Source: Lysobacter sp. | Lineage (GTDB): Bacteria; Pseudomonadota; Gammaproteobacteria; Xanthomonadales; Xanthomonadaceae | Direction of reading: 5' to 3' | Assembly: GCA_013141175.1 (NCBI GenBank) | Contig: JABFRN010000001.1 | Span: 3,120,001-3,184,000 of the forward strand | DNA: 64,000 nucleotides | Shown here: positions 43,077 to 53,500 of the stretch, one piece after another | How the letters are laid out: each line of letters starts with the position of its first letter | Numbering within the stretch: position 1 is the stretch's first letter | Notes under the pieces: model-generated | The model's input: the letters and a program-made list of their open reading frames with translations, nothing else | The model's database searches: none | What the model was told of the DNA's origin: nothing | Position numbers and translations under genes: made by a program

Positions 43077-44138
43077 TCAATCGCCCCCGATCTTGCGCAG
43101 CACCACCGAGCGCCCCATCGCGAACACCGATGGCATCAGCTTGACCAGCGCACCGTCGAGTGCATCGATTGCGCGCAGCGCGAAGCGCGGCAGTTCCAGC
43201 GTCTTCGCGCGCACCACCACGCCGCCCGAGGCGAGGAATACGAAGCATTCGTTCAGCGCGTTCTTTTCGATGCGGAAGCCGGGGATGCGGCGCTCGAAAG
43301 CGCTCTCGTCGGTGAACAGCAGTTCCGGAATCGCGCAGTTCGCCGACCACGGGTCGCGCGGATCGTTGGCGACGACCTCCGGATCGAACACATCGATGTC
43401 GTACGACCAGCCCTCGTGGCGCATCGCGCGCAGCGCGGCCTTCAGCGCGAAGCAGGTGTTGAGTTCCTGGATCAGCACCAGGCCGTTCGGCGCGAGCATG
43501 CGATGCACGCTGGCGAAGAATGTCGCCGGGTTGGGAAGGTGATGGATCATGTGGCTGAAGATCGCGACGTCGATCGAGCCGGGAGGAAAGGGCGGGTCCA
43601 TCGCGTCGGCGACCGCATCGGTCCACGGGCGCGGTTCGACATCGGTGATCTGGAACCCGTCGTGGCGGATGAATTCCTTGCTCAGCCCCGAACCGGCGCC
43701 GAATTCGACCACCCGCTGTCCCGGGCGCAGATGCGCGTTCATCCAGTCGTAGCGCTTGAACAGCAGGTATTCCAGGTTGCGCGGACGATGGGTCAGGAAG
43801 AACTCGCGCGCACGCGCGACATCGCCTTCGTGCGTGAAGCGGTTTTCCTCGTGGGTCGGGAAATAGGTGCTCGGCAGGAACAACGTGTTGGGGCGGATCT
43901 GCGGCCCGGCAGCGCTGCGACCATCTTCTTCCATGCTGCGACGGAGGCGCGGGCGCCTGCGCGCGGTGTCGCGCACGAGCGATGGTGAGCGGTCGCCGCT
44001 GCGCGTGGTTCGTGCGGCTTCGCCGATGCTCTCGGCATCCGGTGCGATGGCGACTGCGGGCGCGGCGATCGTTGCGCAGGCGAGACCGAACGACAGCAGA
44101 AGAGCGGTGGAGAGCGAAGCCATGCTTGGCGTATTCAT
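43077..44138 (-). CDS. SAM-dependent methyltransferase with hydrophobic N-terminal leader
   Basis: This 353-residue protein has a class I methyltransferase fold. Motif I is VVEFGAGSGLSKEFI, motif II is in ITDVEPRP, then VAIFSHMIHHLPNP and LAPNGLVLIQELN. The first 35 residues from the ATG at 44138 (overlapping the upstream stop, ATGA) are signal-like (STALLLSFGLACATIAAPAVA). This is odd for a SAM enzyme and is followed by about 35 basic, low-complexity residues (ARRRPRLRRS). An internal ATG at 43934 would give a conventional cytosolic methyltransferase but lacks a ribosome site. It probably methylates the glycan or a sugar-nucleotide intermediate. Confidence 0.85.
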   Translation of the reverse strand: MNTPSMASLSTALLLSFGLACATIAAPAVAIAPDAESIGEAARTTRSGDRSPSLVRDTARRRPRLRRSMEEDGRSAAGPQIRPNTLFLPSTYFPTHEENRFTHEGDVARAREFFLTHRPRNLEYLLFKRYDWMNAHLRPGQRVVEFGAGSGLSKEFIRHDGFQITDVEPRPWTDAVADAMDPPFPPGSIDVAIFSHMIHHLPNPATFFASVHRMLAPNGLVLIQELNTCFALKAALRAMRHEGWSYDIDVFDPEVVANDPRDPWSANCAIPELLFTDESAFERRIPGFRIEKNALNECFVFLASGGVVVRAKTLELPRFALRAIDALDGALVKLMPSVFAMGRSVVLRKIGGD

Positions 44139-45778
44139 GTCGTTTCCCTTTCGGACATACGGGTGGTGGGTGCGCCGGCATGCGTCGCGACGCGGTTGTC
44201 GCGTTCCAGGCGGTAGGGGTGCGAGGGCCAGCGGTGGAAACAGCGCTGCCAGTATTCGAAGGTGCGCAGGTCGGTGGGCGTGCCCCAGCACAGATAATGT
44301 TCGATCTCGAATACGCGGCAGCGCAATCCAAGCGCGATCGCATCCTGGATGCAACTGTCGACGTAGAACTCGCCGTTCACGCGGCCGTCGCGGGCGATCA
44401 TCGCTTCGGCGGCCATCGAGAAATCGCGCGCGCGCTTGAAGGTGAAAGTGCCGACGACGATCGGATCGCGCGCCGGGTCGTCCAGCGGCACTTTGACCGA
44501 TACGCTGCGGATGGCGCCGCCGTCCTCATCGACCCAGCCGTAGTGCGTGGGCCGGCGCAGCGCGCCCGGGTAGCCGCGCGCGACCCAGACCAGCACATCG
44601 GTCTGCGCGTCGTCGAGCGCGGCGCGCAGTGCGTCCGCGTCGTAGACCGCACCGTTGTCGCAGGCGCCGATGGTGAGCGGCGCATCGGGCTCCACGGCGT
44701 CGAGGCCGAGCAGGCAGGTGCGCGCCTGGCCATCGGTGACTTCCGCCAGTTCGACCGCGATGCTGCCGGGAAACCGCGCCTGCAGGGTTGTTTCGATCTC
44801 GCCCAGGCCGGGCAGATCCTTGCGCAGCACGAACACATGGCGCTCGGCCGCAGGCAGATCGAGCGTGGCCTGCACCACCATCGGTTCGCCGGAAACCGGA
44901 ATCAGCGGCTTCGGCAGGGTGTGGCCTTCCTGCGCGAAGCGCGAGCCGAGACCGGCCATCGGCACCATCGTCGCGCCGCGCTGCGACACCGGCCGGCGCG
45001 CGCGCGCCGGATCGACCAGCGCACGGAACGCCGACGACCATGCGCGGTATTCGGCCAGATCGTCCGGGGTGCCCCACTGCATGAAGTGATCGAGTTCGAA
45101 CACCGCCACGCGACGGCCGTCGTCCAGCAACGGGCGGTAGGCGAGGCTGACGTAATACTCGTCGTTCAAGGCAAGATCCGGCCGCGCCATGCAGCGCTCG
45201 AAGCTCTCGCGCATCAGCGCGCCCGAGGCGAAGTAATAGGTGCCGCTGGAGGCGTACTCGCGCATCGGCTGGTCGGTGTAGGGCTTCTTCTCCTGGATCT
45301 CCAGCACGCGCTCGCCTTCGGTGCGCACGTACGCATAGTTGGTCGAGCCCATCATGTGCGGGTGGAAGCCGGTGTAGCAGGGAATCGCGCCGTCCCATGC
45401 GCCATCGGCGACCATCCGCTTGAACCGCGGGTAGTCCCATACGCAGGTGAAGTCGCAGTAATTGACGATGGTCGGTTTCGCGGGATCGACCAGGTCGATC
45501 GCCTGCAGCACCGCGTTCACCGGGCCGAGCTTGTGCGGCGCGATCCCTGCGATCCGTCCGGTGGGGCAGTAGCGCTGCAATTGTTCGGCCATCGCGAACG
45601 CGGGATCGTCGAGATGGTCCTGGTTGCAGACGAAGATGAAATCGGTTTCACCGGGGAACAGATCGATCACGTGGGCGATGATCGGTTTGCCATCGACCTC
45701 GATCAATGGCTTCGGCACACGGTAGCCGGCGCGACGGAAGCGCTCCCCGAATCCCGACATTGGCACGACGATCTGCAT
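44135..45778 (-). CDS. Tandem sugar/polyol-phosphate nucleotidyltransferase (two NTP-transferase domains)
   Basis: This 547-residue protein consists of two complete nucleotidyltransferase domains. Domain 1 (residues 1 to about 240) has VPMSGFGERFRRAGYRVPKP followed by LIEVDGKPII and a late ELDHFMQWGTPDDL. Domain 2 (about 265-520) has MVPMAGLGSRFAQ...LPKPLIPVSGEPM and EIEHYLCWGTPTDLRTFEYW. The signature loop (GxGxRF...PKPL) is intact in both, so both may be active, perhaps on different substrates. Such enzymes join NTP and a phosphosugar (or polyol phosphate) to make an activated donor. It lies between the class II aldolase and the methyltransferase in one operon. Confidence 0.87.
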   Translation of the reverse strand: MQIVVPMSGFGERFRRAGYRVPKPLIEVDGKPIIAHVIDLFPGETDFIFVCNQDHLDDPAFAMAEQLQRYCPTGRIAGIAPHKLGPVNAVLQAIDLVDPAKPTIVNYCDFTCVWDYPRFKRMVADGAWDGAIPCYTGFHPHMMGSTNYAYVRTEGERVLEIQEKKPYTDQPMREYASSGTYYFASGALMRESFERCMARPDLALNDEYYVSLAYRPLLDDGRRVAVFELDHFMQWGTPDDLAEYRAWSSAFRALVDPARARRPVSQRGATMVPMAGLGSRFAQEGHTLPKPLIPVSGEPMVVQATLDLPAAERHVFVLRKDLPGLGEIETTLQARFPGSIAVELAEVTDGQARTCLLGLDAVEPDAPLTIGACDNGAVYDADALRAALDDAQTDVLVWVARGYPGALRRPTHYGWVDEDGGAIRSVSVKVPLDDPARDPIVVGTFTFKRARDFSMAAEAMIARDGRVNGEFYVDSCIQDAIALGLRCRVFEIEHYLCWGTPTDLRTFEYWQRCFHRWPSHPYRLERDNRVATHAGAPTTRMSERETT

Positions 45779-45835
45779 CGTTAGGTCTTCCTTGGAGCAG
45801 TGGGTCTCGAAACAAAACGCCCGACTGAAGCGGGC

Positions 45836-46930
45836 TCAGGATGAGGAGCGTCCGGGGACGGTGTCGCGTGCGCGGCGATAGGCCTCGGCTTCCCATCCCA
45901 GCAGTTCGGCGGCATCGCTGTCGTCCAGATAACGCAGCGGCGTGCCCTGGGTGGTCCGCAGTCCCACATCGGCCAGGCAACCGAGCATCGCGCGGCCACC
46001 CGCCGAGAGATCGGGCGAGAGCAGAACTCCGGCGCCCGCCACCACGGCATACGGTGGCGGCGCGATACCGGCGCTGCGGGCGTCGGCCAGCGCTTGGCTG
46101 AGCGGATGATGTTCGTCGACGATCACTGCTTTTTCCCCGAGAAACACCACGTGATCCGGATACAGCGCGCCGGTGGTGGCGATCTCGCGACAAACCGGAT
46201 CGGTGCCCACGGCATCCAGCAGCGGCATGTCGCTCGGCAGCCATCCGAGATCGTTGGCGGCCTGCAGTGCGCCGGGATCGCCTGGCGCAGGTGTGCGCAC
46301 CGGCAGCGCCAGGCGATCTTCCACCGTCTGCAGCAGGGCCTCGGCAGCGGCGCAGTCCGCGCCGCCGACGACCAGGCCGTGGTTGCCGAGCACCAGGATG
46401 TCCGGTGGTGCGGCGGCGGCGTCGAGCGTTTCGCGGATCGCGGTGGTCAGCGGCAGCCCCGGCCGGCGGTACGGCACCCAGGCCCAGGCCAGTCCTGCCA
46501 GCGCCTCGCCCAGCGCGGCCTGCGCGTCTTCGCGGGCGGCCCAGGCGATGGTGTTCACCGAATGCACGTGCAGTACCGCCGCATGCGGCAGCAGGGCGTG
46601 CAGGGAGGTCTCGATCGAGGGGCGCAGCCCCCCGGCGGGGGCAAGCGCGGCGATTCCGGCCTCGATGTCCGGTCCTGACATCGTTTTACGAACTACCGCC
46701 AGCGACAGGCGCACGAAGATGTCTCGCGTCTCAGCTTCTGCGAGCCATGTCCCGGATGCTTTCACCCAGAAATCGTCATCACGCTTGAAGGAGGTATTGC
46801 CGCCCCCCCCCTGGACCAGATGCGCGTTGGCGCCGATTTTCGCGGATATACGGACGAGTTCCGCGGGCGCCGCAGAGGCGCTGTCCGCCCGAAGGGAATG
46901 GTCTGCTGCCGATGCGATCCGCTGAATCAT
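45836..46930 (-). CDS. Class II aldolase/adducin family protein, long form
   Basis: This 364-residue protein has an N-terminal region AAPAELVRISAKIGANAHLV followed by QGGGGNTSFK, as in the aldolase half of RhaD-type bifunctional rhamnulose-1-phosphate aldolase/dehydrogenases. The zinc-ligand blocks are VLHVHSVNT (HxH) and ILVLGNHGLVVGG. Class II aldolases split or form sugar phosphates with dihydroxyacetone phosphate or lactaldehyde-type partners. The C-terminal 120 residues form an extra domain (VVFLGEKAVIVDEHHPLSQAL) of the same family type. First gene of the minus-strand glycan operon, it could make the sugar-phosphate skeleton that the following enzymes phosphorylate, activate and transfer. 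The start at 46930 is the best Met; longer upstream extensions are non-coding. Confidence 0.85.
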   Translation of the reverse strand: MIQRIASAADHSLRADSASAAPAELVRISAKIGANAHLVQGGGGNTSFKRDDDFWVKASGTWLAEAETRDIFVRLSLAVVRKTMSGPDIEAGIAALAPAGGLRPSIETSLHALLPHAAVLHVHSVNTIAWAAREDAQAALGEALAGLAWAWVPYRRPGLPLTTAIRETLDAAAAPPDILVLGNHGLVVGGADCAAAEALLQTVEDRLALPVRTPAPGDPGALQAANDLGWLPSDMPLLDAVGTDPVCREIATTGALYPDHVVFLGEKAVIVDEHHPLSQALADARSAGIAPPPYAVVAGAGVLLSPDLSAGGRAMLGCLADVGLRTTQGTPLRYLDDSDAAELLGWEAEAYRRARDTVPGRSSS

Positions 46931-47074
46931 GATGACGTGCGCCTGTCCTTGACATGTATGCGACTCACTCGCGGAAACATTCCGATGTGCGTTGTTGCAG
47001 GACGGAATCTGGCGCGATATGGCGGGCATGGGGGAAATGTGAGCATACGGGGAGGAATGCGAATGTGGCCAACA

Positions 47075-47089
47075 ATCACGTTTTGTGAT
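47075..47089. promoter_or_regulatory. ATCAC-N5-GTGAT inverted repeat
   Basis: ATCAC-GTTTT-GTGAT is a perfect 5-bp inverted repeat about 115 bases before the NRPS start. It is reminiscent of GntR- or CRP-type dyads but matches none exactly. Confidence 0.3.
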
Positions 47090-47122
47090 CGCGGCTTGCA
47101 GAATAAGCGGGATGTGATACGT

Positions 47123-47150
47123 TTGGAAGTGATTTTGCGTTTGCGATAAG
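47123..47150 (+). promoter_or_regulatory. Possible sigma-70 promoter of the NRPS operon
   Basis: TTGGAA, then 16 bases, then GATAAG, ending about 50 bases before the NRPS ATG. Both hexamers are imperfect; this is only the best pair seen in the region. Confidence 0.25.
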
Positions 47151-47202
47151 TCGGTGGATCGCGGCGCGTTGAGTTCTTCGCCGCAAGGAAAAGTCGAGCC
47201 CG

Positions 47203-50200
47203 ATGAATGATCTAGAACAGCGCCTCGCCCATCTGTCTCCCGAGCGGCGCGAGCTGTTACGAAGAGCAGCCCGGCAGGATAGAGCAGCACGCGGTCGCAT
47301 CCGTCCGCAGCCACGTCCCGAACGCATTCCGTTGACCTTCGGGCAGCGTCGGCTCTGGCTGCTCGATCAGTTCGCGCCGGGTCTCGTCGCCTACAACTCG
47401 CCGTTGGGGAAATGGCTGCATGGCGAGCTTGATGTCGACGCCATGCGTGCCGCGATCCAGACGCTGGTCGACCGTCACGAAGTCCTCAGGACGGTATATC
47501 CGGCCCCGGGCGGCCAGCCCTACCAAAGAATCCTGCCGCGATGCGAGTTGCCATGGCGATCGGCGATCGCCAATGGCGATGGCGTCGACGCGCGTCGTGC
47601 CGATGCGCTGCGCATCGCGCGCGAGGAAGTTGTCCGTCCCTTCGCGCTGGCGACCGAGCCGCCGATCCGCGCGGTGTTGATCCGGGTTTCGGACGATTTG
47701 CATTTGCTGACGATCGTTTTCCATCACATCGCGATCGACGGCTGGTCGATTTCGACCATGGAACGCGAGTTCGTCGCCGCCTACAACCGTTTGCGCGAGG
47801 GCGCAACACTCGATAACGCAGCCCCGGAATTGCAGATCGCCGATGTCGCACTCTGGCAGCAACAGACATTCGGTGGAGAAGGTCTTCAGCAACAGCTCGA
47901 TTTCTGGAGCCGTCATCTCGCCGATGCACCGGCGGTGCTGGATCTGCCGACCGATCGCGCCCGACCCGCGATGCAGAGCTTCGAGGGCGGCATCTGTTCC
48001 GCGCAGATTCCGGCAGCGCTGTACGAGCGCTTGCAGACGTTTGCACGGGATCAGCAGGTGACGCTGTCGATCCTCGTATTCGCCGTTTTCCAGGTGCTGT
48101 TGTCCCGCTATTCGGGACAGGACCGGGTGGTCGCGGCCATGGGTGTCGCCGGTCGTGCCCGGCTCGAGCTGGAACCGGTCGTCGGTTTCTTCATCAACAT
48201 GCTGCCGCTGCAGGCGGACGTCTCCGACGATCCCGAATTCCTCACGTTCCTCTCGCGGATGCGCGGCATCGTGCTCGAAGCGATGGAAAACGCGGACACG
48301 CCGCTCGACCGGATACTGGAAACGCTGCGGTTGCCGCGTTCCACCAGCTACACGCCGTTCGCGCAGGTCATGTATTTCTTCCAGAGTTATCCCGAGCATG
48401 CGCTGGCGATGTCGGGCCTTCGCCTCGACGACGTGCACATCTCCGAATTGCGGCCACCGACGGCGCAGGGCGATCTGTCGCTGTTCGTCAATCAGTATGG
48501 CCCCGGCGATCTGATGTTCGAGTACAGCACCGAGCTGTACGACGAAGCGACGATCGTGCGCATGGCCGGGCACCTGGTGACGCTGCTCGGCGCGATCGTT
48601 GCGGCGCCGCGCACTGCGCTTTCGCGGCTGCCGATGCTGTCGGAGGATGAGATCGAACAGCTGGCGCGCTGGAACGACACCCGTCGCGCATTGCCGGAAA
48701 ATCCCACGATCGCGGCGCTGATCGCCGAGCGGACCGCGCGCGCTCCCGATGCGGTCGCGGTGGTGTTCGCTGGCCGCGAATTGAGTTATCGCGAGCTCGA
48801 TCGCCGAGCCAACATGGTTGCGCATGCGCTGCGCGCGGAAGGCGTGGAGCCGGGCATGCTGGTCGGCCTTTACGTCGATCGTTCGCTTGAAATGATCATC
48901 GGCCTGCTCGGCATTCTCAAGGCCGGCGGCGCCTATGTTCCGCTGGATCCGAGCTATCCGGTCGACCGTCTCGCCTACATGGTCGAATTGTCCGCCTCGC
49001 GCGTGATCGTGACCCAGCCCGCGCTGCGCGACACGCTGCCGTCGCCGGTGCCGTCGGTGGTGGTGGTCGATGCCGATTCGCCCTTGGACGCTTCGGCGGA
49101 TGCGCCGCCGTCAGGGGGCGCCGGGCCCGAGGATCCCGCGTATGTGATTTTCACTTCCGGATCGACCGGCAAGCCGAAAGGTGTCGAGATACGGCAGCGT
49201 TCGGCGGTGAATCTGATCCGTTCGATCGCGCGCGAACCGGGTCTCACCGACGCCGACACGATCTGCGCGATCAGTACGCTGTCGTTCGATATCGCGCTGA
49301 CCGAACTGGTGGTGCCGCTGACGGTGGGCGCCCGGATTCTGCTGGTCGACCGCGACACCGTGCGCGACGGTCTGCGCCTGCGCAAGCTCGTCGACACCGC
49401 GCCGCTGACGATCATGCAGGCGACGCCCGCGACCTGGCGCATGCTGCTGGATGTGGGCTGGGGCGGCAGACGCGACATGCGGATCATCTCCACGGGCGAG
49501 GCGTTGCCGCGGGAGCTCGCCGACCGCCTGATGCCGATGGCGCGCGAACTGTGGAATCTCTACGGCCCGACCGAAACCACCGTGTACTCGGCGCTGTGCC
49601 GCGTACAGCCGGGCGAGGGCCCGATCATCGTCGGCCGGCCGGTCGACAACACCCGGATCCATATCGTCGATCGCCACATGCAGTTGCAGCCGGTGGGCGT
49701 TCCGGGCGAATTGCTGATCGGCGGCGACGGGCTTGCGTCCGGCTATCGCGCGCGCCCCGATCTCACCGCCGAGAAGTTCATTCCCGATCCGTTCGCCGCC
49801 GATCCGCAGGCGCGTCTCTACCGTACCGGCGATCTCGCGTTCTGGCGCACCGACGGGACCGTGCAGGTCATCGGCCGGATCGACCATCAGGTCAAGTTGC
49901 GCGGGTTCCGCATCGAACTGGGCGAGATCGAAACGGTGCTCGCGCAGTATCCGGGCATGACCCAGGTGGTCGTGCATTGCCGGGAGGATCGCCCCGGCGA
50001 TCAACGGCTCGTCGCCTATTTCACGCAGGACGGCATCCGTGCCTCCGATGCCGAGCTGCGCACGCATCTGAAGCTGGCATTGCCCGATTACATGGTGCCG
50101 AGCGCGTTCGTCGGCCTCGACGGTTTCCCGCTCACGCCCAACGGCAAGGTCGATCGGCGTGCGCTGCCTGCGCCGGAAGCGGCAGCCGGCGCGTCGGACG

Positions 50201-50550
50201 ACCTGATCGCGCCGAGGACCCCCGAAGAAGAAGCGTTGGCGGCGCTGTGGGGGGAATTGCTGAATCTGCCGGCGGTGGATGTGCGCGCGAATTTCTTCGA
50301 TCTGGGCGGACACTCCGTGCTCGGCACCCAGATGCTGTCGCGCATCGAATACGAATACGGCATCGAACTGTCGCTGCGCGTGTTGTTCGAGGCGCCGACG
50401 CTGGAGCAGATGGCCGCGCGTGTCGTCGAAGCCTGCGCGATCGCGGATCAGAGCGATATGGATGCGTTGTTGCGGAAGCTCGAACATCTCAGCGACGAAG
50501 AAATCTCACAACAGTTGGTTGGTGGTCAGAAGGAACGGAGCGACGTATGA
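47203..50550 (+). CDS. Nonribosomal peptide synthetase, module 1 (C-A-T)
   Basis: This 1,115-residue protein has a helical N-terminal segment (LEQRLAHLSPERRELLRRAAR). The condensation domain has active site HHIAIDG at residues of about 174-180. The adenylation domain has YVIFTSGSTGKPKG (about 645-660), ELWNLYGPTETTV (about 782-794), YRTGDLAFW and NGKVDRRALP. The carrier domain has the phosphopantetheine Ser in FFDLGGHSVLG (about 1037), and a C-terminal tail LRKLEHLSDEEISQQL resembles a docking segment. Hand-aligned specificity positions read D-I-T-Q-I-T-L-V-Y-K, which I cannot assign. Because a C domain comes first, the module may condense an acyl starter, or follow a partner encoded elsewhere. 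AAGGAA lies a rather long 12 bases before the ATG. The stop overlaps the next gene (ATGA). Confidence 0.93.
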   Translation: MNDLEQRLAHLSPERRELLRRAARQDRAARGRIRPQPRPERIPLTFGQRRLWLLDQFAPGLVAYNSPLGKWLHGELDVDAMRAAIQTLVDRHEVLRTVYPAPGGQPYQRILPRCELPWRSAIANGDGVDARRADALRIAREEVVRPFALATEPPIRAVLIRVSDDLHLLTIVFHHIAIDGWSISTMEREFVAAYNRLREGATLDNAAPELQIADVALWQQQTFGGEGLQQQLDFWSRHLADAPAVLDLPTDRARPAMQSFEGGICSAQIPAALYERLQTFARDQQVTLSILVFAVFQVLLSRYSGQDRVVAAMGVAGRARLELEPVVGFFINMLPLQADVSDDPEFLTFLSRMRGIVLEAMENADTPLDRILETLRLPRSTSYTPFAQVMYFFQSYPEHALAMSGLRLDDVHISELRPPTAQGDLSLFVNQYGPGDLMFEYSTELYDEATIVRMAGHLVTLLGAIVAAPRTALSRLPMLSEDEIEQLARWNDTRRALPENPTIAALIAERTARAPDAVAVVFAGRELSYRELDRRANMVAHALRAEGVEPGMLVGLYVDRSLEMIIGLLGILKAGGAYVPLDPSYPVDRLAYMVELSASRVIVTQPALRDTLPSPVPSVVVVDADSPLDASADAPPSGGAGPEDPAYVIFTSGSTGKPKGVEIRQRSAVNLIRSIAREPGLTDADTICAISTLSFDIALTELVVPLTVGARILLVDRDTVRDGLRLRKLVDTAPLTIMQATPATWRMLLDVGWGGRRDMRIISTGEALPRELADRLMPMARELWNLYGPTETTVYSALCRVQPGEGPIIVGRPVDNTRIHIVDRHMQLQPVGVPGELLIGGDGLASGYRARPDLTAEKFIPDPFAADPQARLYRTGDLAFWRTDGTVQVIGRIDHQVKLRGFRIELGEIETVLAQYPGMTQVVVHCREDRPGDQRLVAYFTQDGIRASDAELRTHLKLALPDYMVPSAFVGLDGFPLTPNGKVDRRALPAPEAAAGASDDLIAPRTPEEEALAALWGELLNLPAVDVRANFFDLGGHSVLGTQMLSRIEYEYGIELSLRVLFEAPTLEQMAARVVEACAIADQSDMDALLRKLEHLSDEEISQQLVGGQKERSDV

Positions 50551-53500
50551 GTGAACTGGATCAACGGCTGGCGACACTGTCGCCGGACAAGCGCGCATTG
50601 TTGATGCAACAGTTGGCGCGCAAGGCGGCGGCCACGCCGCAGAACGAGATCGGTCGACGTGCCCGTCCGGAGCGCTTGCCGCTCTCGTCCGCGCAACAGC
50701 GGTTGTGGATCCTGGATCAGATCGATCCGGGCAACAGCGTCTACAACGTCACCTCGCTGATGCGATTCCGCGGCCATCTGGACATCGATGCGCTGGAACG
50801 CACGCTGTCCGAAATCATGCGTCGGCACGAAAGCCTGCGTACGGTCTTCGTCAAGGACGAGGAAGGGCCACGGCAGGTGATCCTGCCGGCCGAGCCGCTG
50901 CGCCTGGTGCAGCATGATGTATCGAACGAGCAGGACGAGGCGCGCGAAAAAGCGGCCATGGCGCTTGCGACCGCGGATGCTTCGGCGCCTTTCGATCTGG
51001 CCAAGGGCCCGGTGTTGCGCGCGACCCTGATCCGGGTGGCCGCGGACGAAGCGCTGCTGTTGCTCAGCGCGCATCACATCGCGGTGGACGGCTGGTCGTT
51101 CGGCGTCGTCTACGGCGAGCTGACCCAGCTGTATGCGGCGTTTCTCGCCGACCGGCCCTCGCCGTTGCCCGAACTTGCGATCCAGTACGCCGACTACACC
51201 CTGTGGCAGCTCGAAGAAGCGCAGGGCGATTCCGCGCAGGCCCAACTCGAATACTGGAAGCAGCGTTTCGCGACGCCGCCGCCGGTGCTGGAGCTTCCCG
51301 GCGATCGCCCGCGTCCGCCGATACAGAGCTATCGCGGCAATGTGCTGGGCCATGTGATTCCCACGGCGTTGTACGACGAGGTCAAGCGTTTCAGCAGGCA
51401 GGAAGGCGCGACCGCGTTCATGACGTTCCTGGCCGCGTTCCATGCGCTGCTTTCGCGCTATTCCGGACAGGACGACATCGTCGTCGGCGTCGGCAACGCC
51501 AACCGCCCTCGCCGGGAAATCGAAGCGCTTGTCGGCTTCTTCATCAACACGCTGCCGCTGCGCGTGGACATGTCCGGCAACCCGACCTTCCGCGAGCTGC
51601 TCGCGCAGGTCAAGACATCGACGATCGACAGTTACGCCAACCAGGATGTGCCGGTCGAGCGCCTGATCGAGTCGCTGAACATCGAGCGCAGTCTCAGCCA
51701 TTCGCCGCTGTTCCAGACGATGGTGTTCTACCAGAACTTCCCCGAGCAGACCGTGGAACTGCCGGGTTTGACGCTGTTGCCGGTGCGGTTGGACAGCGCC
51801 CACTCCGGTACAGCGCGCGCGGATATCTCGATCTTCGCCAACGAGAGTCCCGATGGCCTGATGTTGCTGGTCGAATACGCCTCCGATCTGTTCGATCACG
51901 ATTACATCGAAGCGTTCGCCGGCCACCTCGAACAACTGATGCGCTCGGTCGTGGCGGACCCGGGTCGACGCCTGAGCGAGCTGGAGATCCTGTCGGCGGA
52001 GGAACGCAAGCGACTGCGCGTGGATCTGAACGCGACCGCACGGCCGATGCCCGCTGAAGCCACGATCCACGCCATGTTCGAAGCGCAGGTCCTGCGTTCG
52101 CCGCAAGCGGTCGCGGTGGTGCAGGGCGGAACGCGGTTGACCTACGCCGAGCTCGATGCACAGGCTGCGGCGGTCGCGGCGCAGCTGCGCGCGCATGGCT
52201 GCGGACCGGGCACGATGGTCGGTCTGTTCCTCGACCGCACGCCGCGGATGCTTGCGGCCTTGCTCGGAACCCTGAAATCCGGCGCCGCCTACGTGCCGCT
52301 GGATCCGAGCTATCCGGCCGATCGCATCGGTTTCATGCTCGAGGATTCCTCCGCGCCGGTGGTGATCACCGAGGATGCGCTCGCCGGGCAACTGCCCGCC
52401 GGTGCGCATGCGCTGCTTCGCATCGAGGATGCGCTCGCCGCGCCGGCGCCGGCCGCACCGATGCCGTCTCCGGCCGGTGCGGAAGACACGGCTTACGTGA
52501 TCTTCACCTCCGGTTCGACCGGACGTCCGAAAGGCGTGTGCATCCCGCACCGGGCGGCGGTGAATTTCCTCGCGTCGATGGCGCGCGAACCCGGGCTTGC
52601 CGCCGACGATACGCTGTGCGCGATCACGACGCTTTCGTTCGACATCGCATTGCTCGAATTGATGCTGCCGCTGACGGTCGGCGCGCGCGTGGCGCTGGCC
52701 GACCGCGCCACCGCCAGCGACGGCGAGGCCCTTGCGGCCATGCTGGAAAACGTCGGCGCCAGTGTGATGCAGGCGACGCCTGCGACGTGGCGGATGCTCC
52801 TCGACGCCGGTTGGGGCGGGCGCCCGCAGATGCGGATGTTCTGCGGTGGCGAAGCCTTGCCGCGCGAACTCGCCGATCGGCTGTTGGGTTGCGGGCGGGA
52901 ATTGTGGAATGTCTATGGCCCGACCGAAACCACGGTGTGGTCCACGGTCGAACGGGTACAGCCGGGCCAGGCGGCGATCGCCATCGGTCGACCGATCGAC
53001 AACACCGAGGTCTACATCGTCGACAAGCATCTGCAACTGGTGCCCGCCGGTATTCCGGGCGAACTGCTGATCGGCGGTCTCGGCGTGGCGAAGGGTTACC
53101 TGGACCGTCCCGAACTCACCGCCGAAAAATTCATCGCGGACACGCTGGGGCAGCGCGCCAATGGTCGGCTGTACCGTACCGGCGATCTTGCGCGCTGGCG
53201 TCGCGATGGTCGGCTGGAAGCGATCGGGCGCATCGACCACCAGGTCAAATTGCGCGGCTTCCGCATCGAGCTGGGCGAAATCGAATCGGTGCTGGCGGCG
53301 CACGATGCTGTCGCGCAGGCGGTCGTGATCTGCCGTGAGGATCGTCCCGGCGACAAGCGGCTGGTCGCGTATCTGATCCCCAGCGAAGGCGACATCGATA
53401 TCGCCGCGCTGCGTGCCGCCGCCCGCGAACGGTTGCCGGAATACATGATGCCGTCGGCATTCATGACCATGGATCGGCTGCCGCTCACGCCGAACGGCAA

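Larger units (their letters stand above)
46931..47202. other. Divergent promoter region between the glycan operon and the NRPS operon
   Basis: About 270 bases, more AT-rich than the genes on each side, with promoters presumably pointing both ways. It contains an inverted repeat and a weak promoter-like pair listed separately. No small gene was seen. Confidence 0.6.
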
